Shown: piece by piece, positions 1 to 9,067 of the stretch
How positions within the stretch are numbered: the stretch's first letter is position 1
Layout of the letters: each line of letters begins with the position of its first letter
DNA from: JAXLYE01 sp046351595
GTDB taxonomy: Bacteria; Myxococcota_A; Polyangia; Palsa-1104; JAEUJZ01
Length of the DNA stretch: 64,000 bases
Direction of reading: 5' to 3'
Assembly (NCBI GenBank): GCA_046351595.1
Contig: JAXLYE010000004.1
Location: forward strand, 868,001 to 932,000
The notes under the pieces: model-generated
The model's input: only the letters and a program-made list of their open reading frames with translations
What the model was told of the DNA's origin: nothing
Database searches by the model: none
Program-made: the position numbers and the translations under genes

Positions 1-3000
1 GCGCGGCCGCTGCGTGCCGTCGAGCAGCCAGGGCAGCTCGCGCAGCGGCAGGTCGTGCCACAGCGCCTCGCCGTGCCGCTCGAACAGCGCCGGCAGCAGG
101 GCGCCGAGCGCCTGCGCCTGTGGGGTCGACAGCGCCCCCGGGCGCAGCGCCGCCTTGAGCTGCTCCAGCGATGGCAGCGCCCGCGTCCCCAGGCGGCCGA
201 GCAGGCGCGTCACCTCGGCCGGGTAGCGCGGCGAGGGCAGGGGGCAGCGCGGGCCGAACAGGGCGCGCAGCGGCGCCGCGTGCTCGGGCAGCGGCACCAC
301 GACCTCGTCGAGCAGGCGGAACGTCCCGGCCTCGTCCTCGATGGCCAGGGCGGAGGGCTCGCCGGGCGGGCACAGGAGGGCGCGCAGCGTCTCGGCCGGG
401 TAGTCCGCGAGCCGCGCCGCCAGGTAGCCGAGGATGCGGCCGGCGAGCCCGGCGTCGCGCCGCCGCACCGCCTCGACATAGGCCGGGCGCAGGTGGCGAC
501 GCACCAGATCCGGCAGCGGGCGCTGACCCGCCTCCAGGTGGCGCGCCAAGAGCTGCAGCAGCGCGGCCGGCACCTCGGGGTGCGGCGCCCAGTCGACGCC
601 GAGGTCCGGCAGCTCCGGATCGAGCACCAGCTCCTCGACGCTGAGCAGCTGCCCGCCGCGGCTCGGCCACAGGCGCGTGACCCGCAGCGCATCGCGGCAG
701 CGCGCGTCCGAGAACAGCGCGTGCTCGTGTGAGGCGATGAAGCGGTAGAGCGCGGCGCGGCGCGCGGCGTCGGCCAGCGGCAGGCGCGGCGGCGCGCTCG
801 ACCCCGCCGGCAGCGCCAGGCTGGTGAGCAGCCGGTGCAGCGGCAGCGGCGGCAGCGCGGCGCGGGCGCCCGGCGGCAGCGCGCCGAGCAGGGCCGGGTG
901 CACGAGCTCGCCCTCGACGGCCAGGCCGGCCGCGAGCGCCCGCGTCTCGTCGTCGGCGTCGTGCAGCGCGCCGCCGCCGGGCGTGGCCGGGGCCGGGGTC
1001 GTGGCCGGGGCCGGGGGCGACGGCGGGACGAGGTGCAGCCGCAGCTGCACGTCGGCGAGCGGCAGCCGCGGCGGCGCCCCGGTCGCGGGCGGCGGCGCGC
1101 CGGCGAGCGCGCGCAGCACCGCCGCGAGCGCCGGCAGCGTCGAGAGGAACGCCGCCTGCGTCGAGAGCGGCTGCCCCGGCCGCGCCAGCTGCTCGACGAG
1201 CTCGATGAGCCAGGCGCTGAGCGGCTGCGGGCGCAGCTCGCGCGTGTGGCGGCGCTCGGCGACCTCGGGGTCGAGCAGCGGCGCCATCGGCAGGATCGCC
1301 AGGATCTCGTCGCCGGCCGGCAGGTACACGGCGCCTGCGCCGCGCAGCGGCCGGCCGATGCCGCGGCGATCCGGCCAGATCGGCAGCCGCTCGAGCAGGC
1401 GGCGGCCGCGCTCGGGCAGCTCGTCGGCGAGCTCCTCGAGCAGGCGGTGCAGCTCGCGCAGCCGGGTCACGCCCGCGGCCAGGCGCCCGGCGTCGCGCTC
1501 CAGATCGTGCAGCAGTATGTCGATGCTGAGCGCCGGCGCGCCGACCTCGGCGAGCAGCCGCTCGACGGCGGGCGGCGGCGGCAGCGGCGGCAGCGGGCGC
1601 ACCGTCGGGGCCCCGGCGTAGAAGGCGTGCAGCGCCGCGGCGTATCGGCCCGTCGCCGGGGCGCACAGGCCGGCGGTGTCGCCGAGGTCGCGCGCCGCCG
1701 GGCGCAGCGTGCCGTCGCGGCCCGGCAGGATGGGCAGGGCGCAGGCGCGGCGCTGCAGCCCGAGCGTCGCGGTCGCGAGCAGCGCCAGCAGCCGCTCGTG
1801 CCGCTCGGGAGCGAGGAGGCCCATTCCGCGCACGAGCGTGCCGGCCGTGGCCTCCAGCTCGCGCACCAGCGACTCGCGGCTCAGCCGGCTGACGCCGAGG
1901 CGGTGGAGCAGGGCGCTCACCCGCTCGCCCGGCGCCGGCTCGTCATGCGGCTGCGGCTGCGGCTGCGGCTGCGGCTGGAGCTTGGGCCCGGGCTCCGGCT
2001 CGGACTCGCTGCGCAGCGTGTCGAGCTCGGGGTGGAGCAGCGGCCGCAGCCCGCGGTAGATGGCGCGCAGCTCGTCGGGCCCGCGGGCGAGGCTCTGCGG
2101 CCCCATCTCGGTGCGGTGCAGGCGGCCCTGCTCGTCGGGCAGGAGCGGCAGCGTGCGCAGGCGGGCAAGCAGCTCGCGCGCCGGCCCGAGGTGGCCGCGG
2201 CGCTCCTGCTCCTCGAGCTCCGAGAGGAACAGGTCGTACAGCGGCACCAGCCGCCCGGTGCTGCCGAGCAGCTGGGTCAGCGCCGGCGGCGGCAGGCTGC
2301 CGCTGGGCAGCGGCGAGAGCGCCTGCGCCAGCAGCAGGAGCAGCCGCTGCGCGTCGAGCGGCTCGCAGCCGAGCGCCCGCGCCACCTCGAGCGAGCGCTC
2401 GGGCAGCTCCGGGTCGATCAGGTGCAGAGACGGCGCCAGCGGGCCCGGCTCGATCTCCTCGGGCGAGCGCTTGCGCGCCGGCAGGAGCGACCGCGGCAGC
2501 GGCTCGGTCCCGAGCAGCGCCGCGACCTGCGGCGTCGCCAGGAGCGTCTCACACGGCGCGTGCGGCTCGCCGTCGAGGCCGGGCAGGATCGGCGTCTCCC
2601 ACAGCGCCAGCCGGAGCAGCGCCGGCAGGCCGCGGAACAGCGGCGAGCCGATCTCGCGGCCGAGCGGCAGCACCAAAAGCAGGCCGCGCCGGACGTCGGC
2701 GCTCACCGCGTCCGTCTGCGCCGGCTCGCCCGTCGCCGCGCGCAGCAAGAGCCGCGCGAGCTGCACCGGCACCTTCGAGAGGATCCAGCGGTTCCACGGC
2801 GACTCCTGGGTCAGCCGCTCGCGGTCCACCGGCACGTCGAAGTGGCCCTGCACGAAGAAGCGCAGCCCCGAGCGCTCGGACGTCGGCAGGTAGCTGTAGA
2901 CCGTCGGCGCGTCCTCGGGCAGCGGCTGCGGCACGCCGGTGGCATCGACGCGCACGCCGAGCAGCACGCGCGTCGCGTCCGGCCGCCCCGCCTCGCGCTG

Positions 3001-4305
3001 GCCCTGGTCGTAGCGGTACTCGTCGTCCTGCAACAGGTAGGCGCGCTCCCAGCCCTCGGGCTCCTGGCGGAGCACGGCGTGGCCCTCGCGCAGGGCGGGC
3101 AGCCGCTGCACCACCTGGCGCGCCGGGCCGCCGGCCGAGGCGCCGAGCTCGAGCTCCAGCGCCCGGATCGAGCGCAGCGTCAGGAGCACGCACGGGTCCA
3201 GGGCCCGCGCCTTCTGGTAGAGCGCCGCCGCCGAGCGCGCGCGGTCGTCGGGCTGGCGCAGCGGCAGCACCAGGAGCGTCCCGTCCTCGGGCAGGCCGGG
3301 CGGGCGGCGGCCGAGCTCCTTGGGCAAAGAGACGTCGGCGATCTCGAAGCGGTACACGTCGGAGAAGACCTGCGGGCGCTCGGTGACCTCGTAGACGGAC
3401 TTGAAGCCGACGCCGAAGAAGCCGATCTGCTGCTTGCGCTTGGTGGTCTGGCCGATCGAGGTGACGCCGACGAGGTCGCGGGCGTCGAAGGGGTGGCCGT
3501 CGTGCCAGATGCACAGGCGGCTGCGCTCGCAGCTTATCCGGAAGGTGCGGGCGCCGGCGTCCTCGGCGTTCTGCAGGAGCTCGATGAGGAAGTGGCCGGG
3601 GTCGGTGTAGACGCGGCGCGCCAGCAGGTCCTCGGCGTTGGCCTGCGAGACCGCCTTGGGCGCCTCGGACAGGACGGCGATCGCGGCGCTCGCCAGCTCG
3701 GCGCGGCGGGCGTCGAAGCGGCGCAGCGTCTCGGGCCCGTGGGCGGCGGCGCGGCGGCGCAGCTCGGGCACCACGCGCCCCGGCAGCTGCGCCAGCTCGT
3801 CGAGCGACAGCGCCTCGGGCTGGCCGGACTCGATCTGCTCGGCGGCGCGGGCGCAGAGCGTGTCGACGGCGCGATCGCGCTCGAGCGGGAAGTGGTGCTT
3901 GAGCGCCCGATCGATGAGGCACATCGACGTCAGCCGTGCCAGCGGCGCGCGCGCCAGCGAGAGCAGCAGCGTGGCGCACAGGGACTCGGCGTCCGAGCGA
4001 GCGGCGGCCTCGGTGCTGCGGGCGGCGGCGAGCCGGTCGGCGAGGGCGCGCAGCACGCGGTGGACCGCCATCTCGGACTGCGCGACGAGGAAGCCGGCGA
4101 AGAACTCGCGCGAAGCGGGGTCGCGGAAGAAGCCGTCGAGGAAGAGGCGCTCGCACAGGAAGCCGAGCGGCGCGAAGTCACGCAGACCGGCACACAGGAG
4201 CAGCAGCTGGCGCGGATCCTCGACGGAGAGCGCGGCGCGCAGCCGCTCGAGCTGGGTGTCCAGCGGCAGCGCCGCGAACTCCGACGGTGAGGTTCGCCCC
4301 AGCAT
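1..4305 (-). CDS. Sacsin-like giant ATP-binding protein (3' end beyond the window)
   Basis: The frame is open from an ATG at 4303-4305 to the left edge, at least 1,435 residues with no stop seen. Around residues 215-310 it carries a sacsin/Hsp90-type histidine-kinase-like ATPase fold. The N-box ELLQNAEDA is near residue 246, DGHPF near 268 and GFFGVGFKS near 298. In this family the fold binds ATP and is thought to drive chaperone-like or conflict-related activities; the role here is unknown. Residues 1-200 and everything after about 430 match nothing I recognise. The far end still reads as protein (a WHDLPLRELPWLLDG-type stretch), so the gene is intact to the edge. It is divergent from the gene at 4374. 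GATAAT on the minus strand (4316-4321) lies 10 nt upstream of the start and could be the -10 box. Family assignment is fairly sure, function is not. Confidence 0.8.
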   Translation of the reverse strand, partial: MLGRTSPSEFAALPLDTQLERLRAALSVEDPRQLLLLCAGLRDFAPLGFLCERLFLDGFFRDPASREFFAGFLVAQSEMAVHRVLRALADRLAAARSTEAAARSDAESLCATLLLSLARAPLARLTSMCLIDRALKHHFPLERDRAVDTLCARAAEQIESGQPEALSLDELAQLPGRVVPELRRRAAAHGPETLRRFDARRAELASAAIAVLSEAPKAVSQANAEDLLARRVYTDPGHFLIELLQNAEDAGARTFRISCERSRLCIWHDGHPFDARDLVGVTSIGQTTKRKQQIGFFGVGFKSVYEVTERPQVFSDVYRFEIADVSLPKELGRRPPGLPEDGTLLVLPLRQPDDRARSAAALYQKARALDPCVLLTLRSIRALELELGASAGGPARQVVQRLPALREGHAVLRQEPEGWERAYLLQDDEYRYDQGQREAGRPDATRVLLGVRVDATGVPQPLPEDAPTVYSYLPTSERSGLRFFVQGHFDVPVDRERLTQESPWNRWILSKVPVQLARLLLRAATGEPAQTDAVSADVRRGLLLVLPLGREIGSPLFRGLPALLRLALWETPILPGLDGEPHAPCETLLATPQVAALLGTEPLPRSLLPARKRSPEEIEPGPLAPSLHLIDPELPERSLEVARALGCEPLDAQRLLLLLAQALSPLPSGSLPPPALTQLLGSTGRLVPLYDLFLSELEEQERRGHLGPARELLARLRTLPLLPDEQGRLHRTEMGPQSLARGPDELRAIYRGLRPLLHPELDTLRSESEPEPGPKLQPQPQPQPQPHDEPAPGERVSALLHRLGVSRLSRESLVRELEATAGTLVRGMGLLAPERHERLLALLATATLGLQRRACALPILPGRDGTLRPAARDLGDTAGLCAPATGRYAAALHAFYAGAPTVRPLPPLPPPPAVERLLAEVGAPALSIDILLHDLERDAGRLAAGVTRLRELHRLLEELADELPERGRRLLERLPIWPDRRGIGRPLRGAGAVYLPAGDEILAILPMAPLLDPEVAERRHTRELRPQPLSAWLIELVEQLARPGQPLSTQAAFLSTLPALAAVLRALAGAPPPATGAPPRLPLADVQLRLHLVPPSPPAPATTPAPATPGGGALHDADDETRALAAGLAVEGELVHPALLGALPPGARAALPPLPLHRLLTSLALPAGSSAPPRLPLADAARRAALYRFIASHEHALFSDARCRDALRVTRLWPSRGGQLLSVEELVLDPELPDLGVDWAPHPEVPAALLQLLARHLEAGQRPLPDLVRRHLRPAYVEAVRRRDAGLAGRILGYLAARLADYPAETLRALLCPPGEPSALAIEDEAGTFRLLDEVVVPLPEHAAPLRALFGPRCPLPSPRYPAEVTRLLGRLGTRALPSLEQLKAALRPGALSTPQAQALGALLPALFERHGEALWHDLPLRELPWLLDGTQRPR

Positions 4306-4361
4306 CCCACCGTCGATTATCACTCGCCGCGAACAGTGAAGACATCTTTTGCATTACGAAT

Positions 4362-4367
4362 TACAGT
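4362..4367 (+). promoter_or_regulatory. Putative -10 box TACAGT, 6 nt before GTG 4374
   Basis: TACAGT lies exactly 6 nt upstream of GTG 4374. AAGACA is 17 nt further upstream as a possible -35. There is no Shine-Dalgarno, so transcription would begin at or next to the start codon. One of eight similar cases in this window. Confidence 0.5.
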
Positions 4368-4373
4368 TGTTTT

Positions 4374-5159
4374 GTGAGCCTACGTGTTGGAGGCCGGTGC
4401 GGGCCGGTGCCATGGAGCGCGGCAGCCTGCGGGCTGCTGCTCGGGTTGACCGTGACGGGAGCGCCGGGGACGGTGCGGGCGGCCGACAAGGGCGCGACGC
4501 CGAGCCCGGCGCAGCTTAGCGCGGCCAAGGGCTTCTTCGCCAACGGCCAGGCGCTCTACGCGCAGGGCAAGTACGAGGCCGCGTGGCTCGAGTTCTCGTC
4601 GGCGTACGAGATGGTGCCGCTGCCGGATCTGCTGTTCAACATGGCCCGCTGCGAGGCCAAGCTGGGCCGCAACGCCGATGCGGCGCGGCACTACCGCGAG
4701 TTCCTGAAGCAGTCGCCGAGCGATCCCGAGGCCGCGAAGATTCAGGCCGAGATCGCGCGCCTGGAGGGAGCACCGTCGGAGCCGGCAGCGCCCGCGGCGC
4801 CCGCTTCGGGTCCTGGCGCGTCGCCGTCGCCCGCGGAGCCGCCGGCGCGCCGCATCCCGCTGATCACCACCGTCGCGGGCGGCACCGCGGTGGTGCTGCT
4901 CATCGCCGGCGCCGCGACGCTCGGCTACGTCGGTGGGCAGTACGGCGACCTCAAGGCGCGCTGCAATGAGATGTGCAGCCCGACGGAGTGGACGGGCCTG
5001 CGCAGCGCCAGCTACGCCGGCTACGCGCTGCTCGGGCTGTCGGCGGCGGCGGTGGCGGTGGCGGCGGTGGCGCTGCCCTTCGAGCTCAAGAAGGCGCGCG
5101 AGCGCCGCGTGGCTCTCTCGATCGGTCTCGGCTCGCTCGGTCTGGCAGGGGGGTTCTGA
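4374..5159 (+). CDS. TPR-containing membrane protein with signal peptide
   Basis: Translation of 261 residues. The N-terminus (MSLRVGGRCG then a hydrophobic run ending VRAADKG) looks like a signal peptide. Residues about 45-110 form one or two TPR-like helix pairs (AKGFFANGQALYAQGKYEAAWLEF, LLFNMARCEAKLGRNADAARHY, sampled). A Pro/Ala linker and two hydrophobic segments (ITTVAGGTAVVLLIAGAA and YALLGLSAAAVAVAAVALPF) follow. This is a common myxobacterial envelope layout of unknown role. The GTG start is chosen because of the TACAGT box 6 nt upstream. GTG 4407, preceded by GGAGG, is the alternative. The stop overlaps the next start (TGATG), so the two genes are translationally coupled. Confidence 0.75.
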   Translation: MSLRVGGRCGPVPWSAAACGLLLGLTVTGAPGTVRAADKGATPSPAQLSAAKGFFANGQALYAQGKYEAAWLEFSSAYEMVPLPDLLFNMARCEAKLGRNADAARHYREFLKQSPSDPEAAKIQAEIARLEGAPSEPAAPAAPASGPGASPSPAEPPARRIPLITTVAGGTAVVLLIAGAATLGYVGGQYGDLKARCNEMCSPTEWTGLRSASYAGYALLGLSAAAVAVAAVALPFELKKARERRVALSIGLGSLGLAGGF

Positions 5160-6232
5160 TGCGCAAGCTGCTGTGCGGGGCCTTGCTGCTCGTCGGGTGC
5201 TTTGACTGGGAGTCGCTGTCGACCCGCTACGGCGAGACGCCGGGCGAGCCGGATCTCTCGGGTACGACCGGCGGCGACGACCTGGGCGTGCCCGCGGACC
5301 TGGAGACGAACCAGGCGGACCTGCGGGCGGCGCCGGACATGTCGACGCCGCTCACCTGGACCAAGGAGCAGGCGGCGCCGACGCCGGCGACCGCGCTGAA
5401 CTCGATCTTCGGCGCCGGCAGCGTCACCGGCGGCAACCTCACGGTCTGGGCCGTGGGCGACGGCGGGCAGGCGCTCAAGTACAACCCGAGCAACAAGACC
5501 TGGGGCGCGAACACCGTCGGGCCGCTGACCGACAGCTACCGCGACGTCTGGCTCAAGGACGACAACTCCACCGGCTGGATCGTCGGCAGCGGCGTGGCCG
5601 GCGCGCCCGCCGCCTACCGCTGGACCGGCACGGCCTGGATGGCCGACGCCGCGGGGCTCAGCATGACCCAGCACGCGGTGTGGGGGAACGCCGGCAACCT
5701 CGTGCTCGCGGGCGGCGCCTCGACGACGAGCGTGTTCCTGTACACGACGTCGTGGGCGACCCGGAGCAACGCCGCCGGCCGCGTGCTCAGCGGCGCCTGG
5801 GGCTCGGGCACCCGCTTCTGGCTGATGGGCACCAACAACGACGCCCTGTACGTCGAGAACAGCACGTCCTCGGCGAAGTCGGCCTGCGGCCAGGGCGCGA
5901 CCGTGTTCTCGTCGGTCTGGGGCTTCGGCGCGACCGACGCCTGGGCGGTCGGCGACAGCGGCTTCGTCTGCCGCTGGGATCCGACGGGCCTGGTCTGGAA
6001 CCGCCAGGCCCAGGTCTCGGGCGCGCCCAACTTCAACGGCATCTGGGGCACCTCGGCCAAGGACCTCTGGGCCGTCGCCGACAGCGGCACCGTCGCGCAC
6101 TACGACGGCAGCAGCTGGACGCGCCTGACCCCGGCGCAGCTGTCGGGCCGCAACCTGCGCGCGATCTGGGGCGCCGACGCGATGAACTTCTGGGTCGTCT
6201 CGGACAAGGGCGAGATCTTTCGGGCGTACTGA
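5159..6232 (+). CDS. Lipoprotein with beta-propeller-like repeats
   Basis: Translation of 357 residues. Signal peptide with lipobox LLVGC (Cys14), so probably lipid-anchored. After a short linker the chain consists of repeats around 45 residues long with the signature IWG..A.D.WAV.D.G...HYDGSSW, e.g. VWGFGATDAWAVGDSGFVCR and IWGTSAKDLWAVADSGTVAH. That pattern is typical of myxobacterial propeller-like surface proteins of unknown function. The start overlaps the stop of the upstream TPR gene, suggesting the two act together in the envelope. No catalytic motif is visible. Confidence 0.75.
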   Translation: MRKLLCGALLLVGCFDWESLSTRYGETPGEPDLSGTTGGDDLGVPADLETNQADLRAAPDMSTPLTWTKEQAAPTPATALNSIFGAGSVTGGNLTVWAVGDGGQALKYNPSNKTWGANTVGPLTDSYRDVWLKDDNSTGWIVGSGVAGAPAAYRWTGTAWMADAAGLSMTQHAVWGNAGNLVLAGGASTTSVFLYTTSWATRSNAAGRVLSGAWGSGTRFWLMGTNNDALYVENSTSSAKSACGQGATVFSSVWGFGATDAWAVGDSGFVCRWDPTGLVWNRQAQVSGAPNFNGIWGTSAKDLWAVADSGTVAHYDGSSWTRLTPAQLSGRNLRAIWGADAMNFWVVSDKGEIFRAY

Positions 6233-6273
6233 ACCGGTCAGCGACAAGAGGCTGGCGTGGGGAGTCAGCGCAG

Positions 6274-6960
6274 ATGACGGCGCAGATCTCGCGTGACCTC
6301 GTGCAGCGGCTGCGGGCCCTGCTGAAGAGCGAGGGGCACGGCACGCGCGTCGGGCTGACCGTGCAGGACGACGCGGTGCTGATGCGGGTGCCCAGGACCG
6401 CGACCGCGGCCTGCGCACGGGTGCGCGCGCTCGGCGGCGAGCGGCTGGTGCTGGAGCTGGCGCGCGGTGAGAGCGTGTGGATCCGCCGCCTCGGCCCGGT
6501 CGGCGTGGAGCGGCTCTTGGCGGCGCTGCCGAGCTTCCTGCCGTGGGCGCTGGTGAAGCTGGGGCAGGCGCGCTGCCCGGCCTGCGGCCAGCTGCGGACG
6601 CTGGCGCGCGAGTCCTACCTGCAGGAGGCGGCGTGGCAGCTGACGCGCGCGCACCCGACCGGCTTCCCGGCGGGCTGGCACGAGGCGCGGGCGCGCGAGC
6701 CGGGCTTCCGCTGGGCGTGCAGCGACTGCATCGACGGCGGGGCGGCGGTGACGGCGCAGCCCGAGATCCAGGTGGTGGGCCTGCGCGGTCCGGCGCTGGC
6801 GTACTTCCCGATCGCGCGCGCGTGCCGCCAGTGCAGCCAGCGCTTCACCTTCACCGCCGTCGAGCAGAAGGCCTTCTACGAGGGCCGCCGGCGCTCGCTC
6901 GAGAGCCTGGAGCAGCGCTGCCCGCAGTGCCGACAGCCGCGCCGCGGCCGGCGCGACTGA
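6274..6960 (+). CDS. Zinc-ribbon protein of unknown function
   Basis: Translation of 228 residues. Two pairs of Cys-x2-Cys lie in the middle (CPAC and CSDC). The C-terminus has CRQCSQRFTFTAVEQKAFYE followed about 15 residues later by CPQCRQPRRGRR. This matches the probable zinc-ribbon family in which C..C..F.F...EQ.FY precedes RCP.CR. The N-terminal 80 residues are unassigned. No signal peptide, so likely cytoplasmic. A nucleic-acid or protein-binding role is plausible but inferred only from the ribbon. It lies 41 bp downstream of the propeller lipoprotein on the same strand. The Arg-rich tail may contact nucleic acid. Confidence 0.75.
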   Translation: MTAQISRDLVQRLRALLKSEGHGTRVGLTVQDDAVLMRVPRTATAACARVRALGGERLVLELARGESVWIRRLGPVGVERLLAALPSFLPWALVKLGQARCPACGQLRTLARESYLQEAAWQLTRAHPTGFPAGWHEARAREPGFRWACSDCIDGGAAVTAQPEIQVVGLRGPALAYFPIARACRQCSQRFTFTAVEQKAFYEGRRRSLESLEQRCPQCRQPRRGRRD

Positions 6961-7012
6961 GCCGACCAGACCGGGCCGCCGCCGCGCTCGCCCTTTACAA
7001 GGCGTCGGTTCA

Positions 7013-7045
7013 GGCTCAAAAGGAAACAGACAGCCCCTTTTTGCC
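7013..7045 (+). terminator. Weak stem-loop with T-run, possible terminator
   Basis: GGC..AAAAGG pairs with CCTTTT.GCC across a short loop, and a TTTTT run lies inside the right arm. It is in the 130-bp gap after the zinc-ribbon gene. The stem is A/T-rich and unconvincing. Confidence 0.25.
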
Positions 7046-7092
7046 TCGGTCGCGATGATCGGGGATCGGGCCGTCCGGAAGGAGTGGCGCAG

Positions 7093-8031
7093 ATGGGCTT
7101 CGCTCTGGATCGCGGGCAGGGCCGCTTGATGGATGAGGCGGTGCTCGGCGCGCTGCGCGGGCAGCTCGACGAGGCGGCGGCGGTGCTGCGGGAGGCGGGC
7201 GGCCCCGGGACCCCGATCTTCGACACGGCGGTGCACGAGGCGCGGAAGTCGCTGAAGCGGGCGCGCGCGGTGCTGCGGCTGCTGCAGCCGGGGCTGGGCA
7301 AGAAGGCGGTGCGGTCCGAGGCCAAGGCGCTCGCCGCGACGGCCCGGCGGCTGGCGGCGGCGCGCGACGCCCGCATCCTGCACGACACGCTCGAGCGGCT
7401 GGCCGCGACGGCCGAGGAAGGCCCCGAGCGGGCGGCGGTGCAGGCGGCGCAGGCGGCGCGGCAGGGGCAGGGCGTCCCGCACGTCCCCGACGAGGCGCGC
7501 GACACCGTCCTGTCCGAGCTCGGCGCCGCGTGCGAGCGCGTGCAGGGGCTGGCGCTCGCGGGCAGCGTGCAGCGCACCGTGCACCGCGGGCTCGCGCGCC
7601 TCTTGCGCCAGATCCGCTCTGCCTATGCGACCGCCTCGTCGTCGCCGAGCGCCGAGAACTTCCACGCGCTGCGCAAGCGCTGCAAGGACTTCTTCTACGT
7701 CTGCAAGCTGCTCACCGACGCCAGCCCGAACCTCGTCGGCCCGCTGGTCAAGGATCTGGATCGCCTGGGCGAGGCGCTGGGCGAGGAGCACGACCTGGCG
7801 CTGCTGGCCGAGCAGATCCACGCCCGGCCCGAGGAGTGGGGCGGCAGCGACGGCGCCGCGGAGCTCGTGCGCCTGACCGGGCGCGAGCGCGAGCGCCTGC
7901 AGGGCGAGGCGCGGCCGCTGTGCGAGCGGCTGATCGTTCTGTCGCCGGGGCGCTTCGGCGCGGGCGTGGCGCGCGAGCTCAAGGAAACCTGGCGGTCGGA
8001 CGCGGAGCAAGCAAGAGCGAACGCCTCCTAG
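7093..8031 (+). CDS. CHAD domain protein
   Basis: Translation of 312 residues, mostly helical and rich in Arg, Ala and conserved His. The segment TAVHEARKSLKRARAVLRLL is the classic opening of a CHAD (conserved histidine alpha-helical) domain. A second half (NFHALRKRCKDFFYVCKLL) repeats the pattern near residue 200. CHAD proteins bind polyphosphate through their basic helical bundle, often at polyphosphate granules. No CYTH (triphosphatase) domain is fused here. The ATG at 7093 is preferred over GTG 7084 because AAGGAG (7079-7084) then sits 8 nt upstream. No polyphosphate kinase or CYTH gene is nearby. Confidence 0.85.
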   Translation: MGFALDRGQGRLMDEAVLGALRGQLDEAAAVLREAGGPGTPIFDTAVHEARKSLKRARAVLRLLQPGLGKKAVRSEAKALAATARRLAAARDARILHDTLERLAATAEEGPERAAVQAAQAARQGQGVPHVPDEARDTVLSELGAACERVQGLALAGSVQRTVHRGLARLLRQIRSAYATASSSPSAENFHALRKRCKDFFYVCKLLTDASPNLVGPLVKDLDRLGEALGEEHDLALLAEQIHARPEEWGGSDGAAELVRLTGRERERLQGEARPLCERLIVLSPGRFGAGVARELKETWRSDAEQARANAS

Positions 8032-8086
8032 CAGCGCTAGCGCACGTCCGCCCGGTCGTTGCGCGCTGGCCGGCCGCCGATTTTGG

Positions 8087-8092
8087 TAGAGT
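8087..8092 (+). promoter_or_regulatory. Putative -10 box TAGAGT, 8 nt before ATG 8101
   Basis: GGTAGAGT directly precedes the start region with no Shine-Dalgarno, so the transcript would start at about the A of ATG. I see no convincing -35. Confidence 0.5.
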
Positions 8093-8100
8093 CCGGCCAC

Positions 8101-9021
8101 ATGAGCACAGGCCAGACCCCCAACCGCCCCCTGTCGCAGCCCGGCGTGCCGGCGCGGCCGAGCAGCGAGCCGCAGCTCAACGCCTGGATCGCGGCGCTCG
8201 GGCGCATGTCGGCGGCCCACCCGGACATGGCGCGCATCCTGCGCATCGTCGAGCGGCTGCAGGATCGGCCGTACCGCGCGCACGTCCTCATCTACGGCGA
8301 GCCGGGCACCGGCAAGGAGGGCCTGGCGCGGCTGCTGCACCGGCTCATGCACCCCGACGGCGCCGAGCTGGTGCGGGCGCAGCTCCTCGGGCGCGACCTG
8401 GCGGAGCAGCGCGAGCTTCTGCTGGGTCCGGGGCTCGGACGGGATTTCCACCCGCCGGGCGGCCTGATCGCGGCGGCTCGCGGCGGCTCGCTGCTGCTCG
8501 ACGAGCTTTTGGCGGTGCCGTCTGCGGTGCAGCGGCAGCTGCTGGAGCAGCTGCAGGAGCGGCGCGGCGAGCCGGACCCGGTGATCATCGGCCTGACCGA
8601 CGGCGAGCTCTTGCCCGCGGTCGAGGCCGGGCACTTCCGCCACGACCTGTTCTACAAGCTCTCGCGCATCGTGCTGCGCGTGCCGCCGCTGCGCGAGCGC
8701 CCCGAGGACATGGCGCACGCGACGCTGTGGATCGCCAACCGCGTGCTGCGCGCGCGCGGCGTGCACCGGCCCGCCGAGCTCGAGGCCGCGGGCGAGCAGG
8801 CGGTGCCGCTGTCGCCCGACGCGTACCGGGTGCAGGAGGGCGCGGTGCTGGCGCTGCGCCGCCACGCCTGGCCCGGCAACTTCCGCGAGATGGAGGGCGT
8901 GCTGGAGCGCGCCATCCTGCTGTACAGCGACGGCGAGCGGCTGACCGCGGCGGATGTCGAGCAGGGCCTCGACGACCGCGTGCAGCCGGCGGCGACCGCG
9001 GTCGCGACTCGGCGCTCCTGA
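8101..9021 (+). CDS. AAA+ protein of the sigma54-activator type lacking the GAFTGA loop
   Basis: Translation of 306 residues. It carries Walker A GEPGTGKEG (residues 66-74), Walker B GGSLLLDEL, and the C-terminal lid motif HAWPGNFREMEGVLERAILL seen in NtrC-family activators. The segment where GAFTGA should sit reads LLLGPGLGRDFHPPGGLIAA, so the loop that contacts sigma54 is missing. There is also no receiver or sensor domain in front and no Fis-type helix-turn-helix behind. Binding and hydrolysis of ATP look possible. Activation of sigma54 polymerase does not. It may be a decoy, a chaperone-like remodeller or a partner subunit for a full-length activator. The start is supported by a -10-like box 8 nt upstream. 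Confidence 0.75.
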   Translation: MSTGQTPNRPLSQPGVPARPSSEPQLNAWIAALGRMSAAHPDMARILRIVERLQDRPYRAHVLIYGEPGTGKEGLARLLHRLMHPDGAELVRAQLLGRDLAEQRELLLGPGLGRDFHPPGGLIAAARGGSLLLDELLAVPSAVQRQLLEQLQERRGEPDPVIIGLTDGELLPAVEAGHFRHDLFYKLSRIVLRVPPLRERPEDMAHATLWIANRVLRARGVHRPAELEAAGEQAVPLSPDAYRVQEGAVLALRRHAWPGNFREMEGVLERAILLYSDGERLTAADVEQGLDDRVQPAATAVATRRS

Positions 9022-9067
9022 AACCCGATCCGTCCCAGGCCACCCCACACTCCCAAAGAGAGGTCTC

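Noticed and set aside
835..4290. Long plus-strand ORF of 1,151 codons
   Set aside because: Its translation is Arg/Gln/Ala-rich without domains; the opposite strand has a clear ATPase, so it is an antisense shadow.
8101..9021. Ordinary sigma54-dependent activator
   Set aside because: No GAFTGA loop, receiver or helix-turn-helix.
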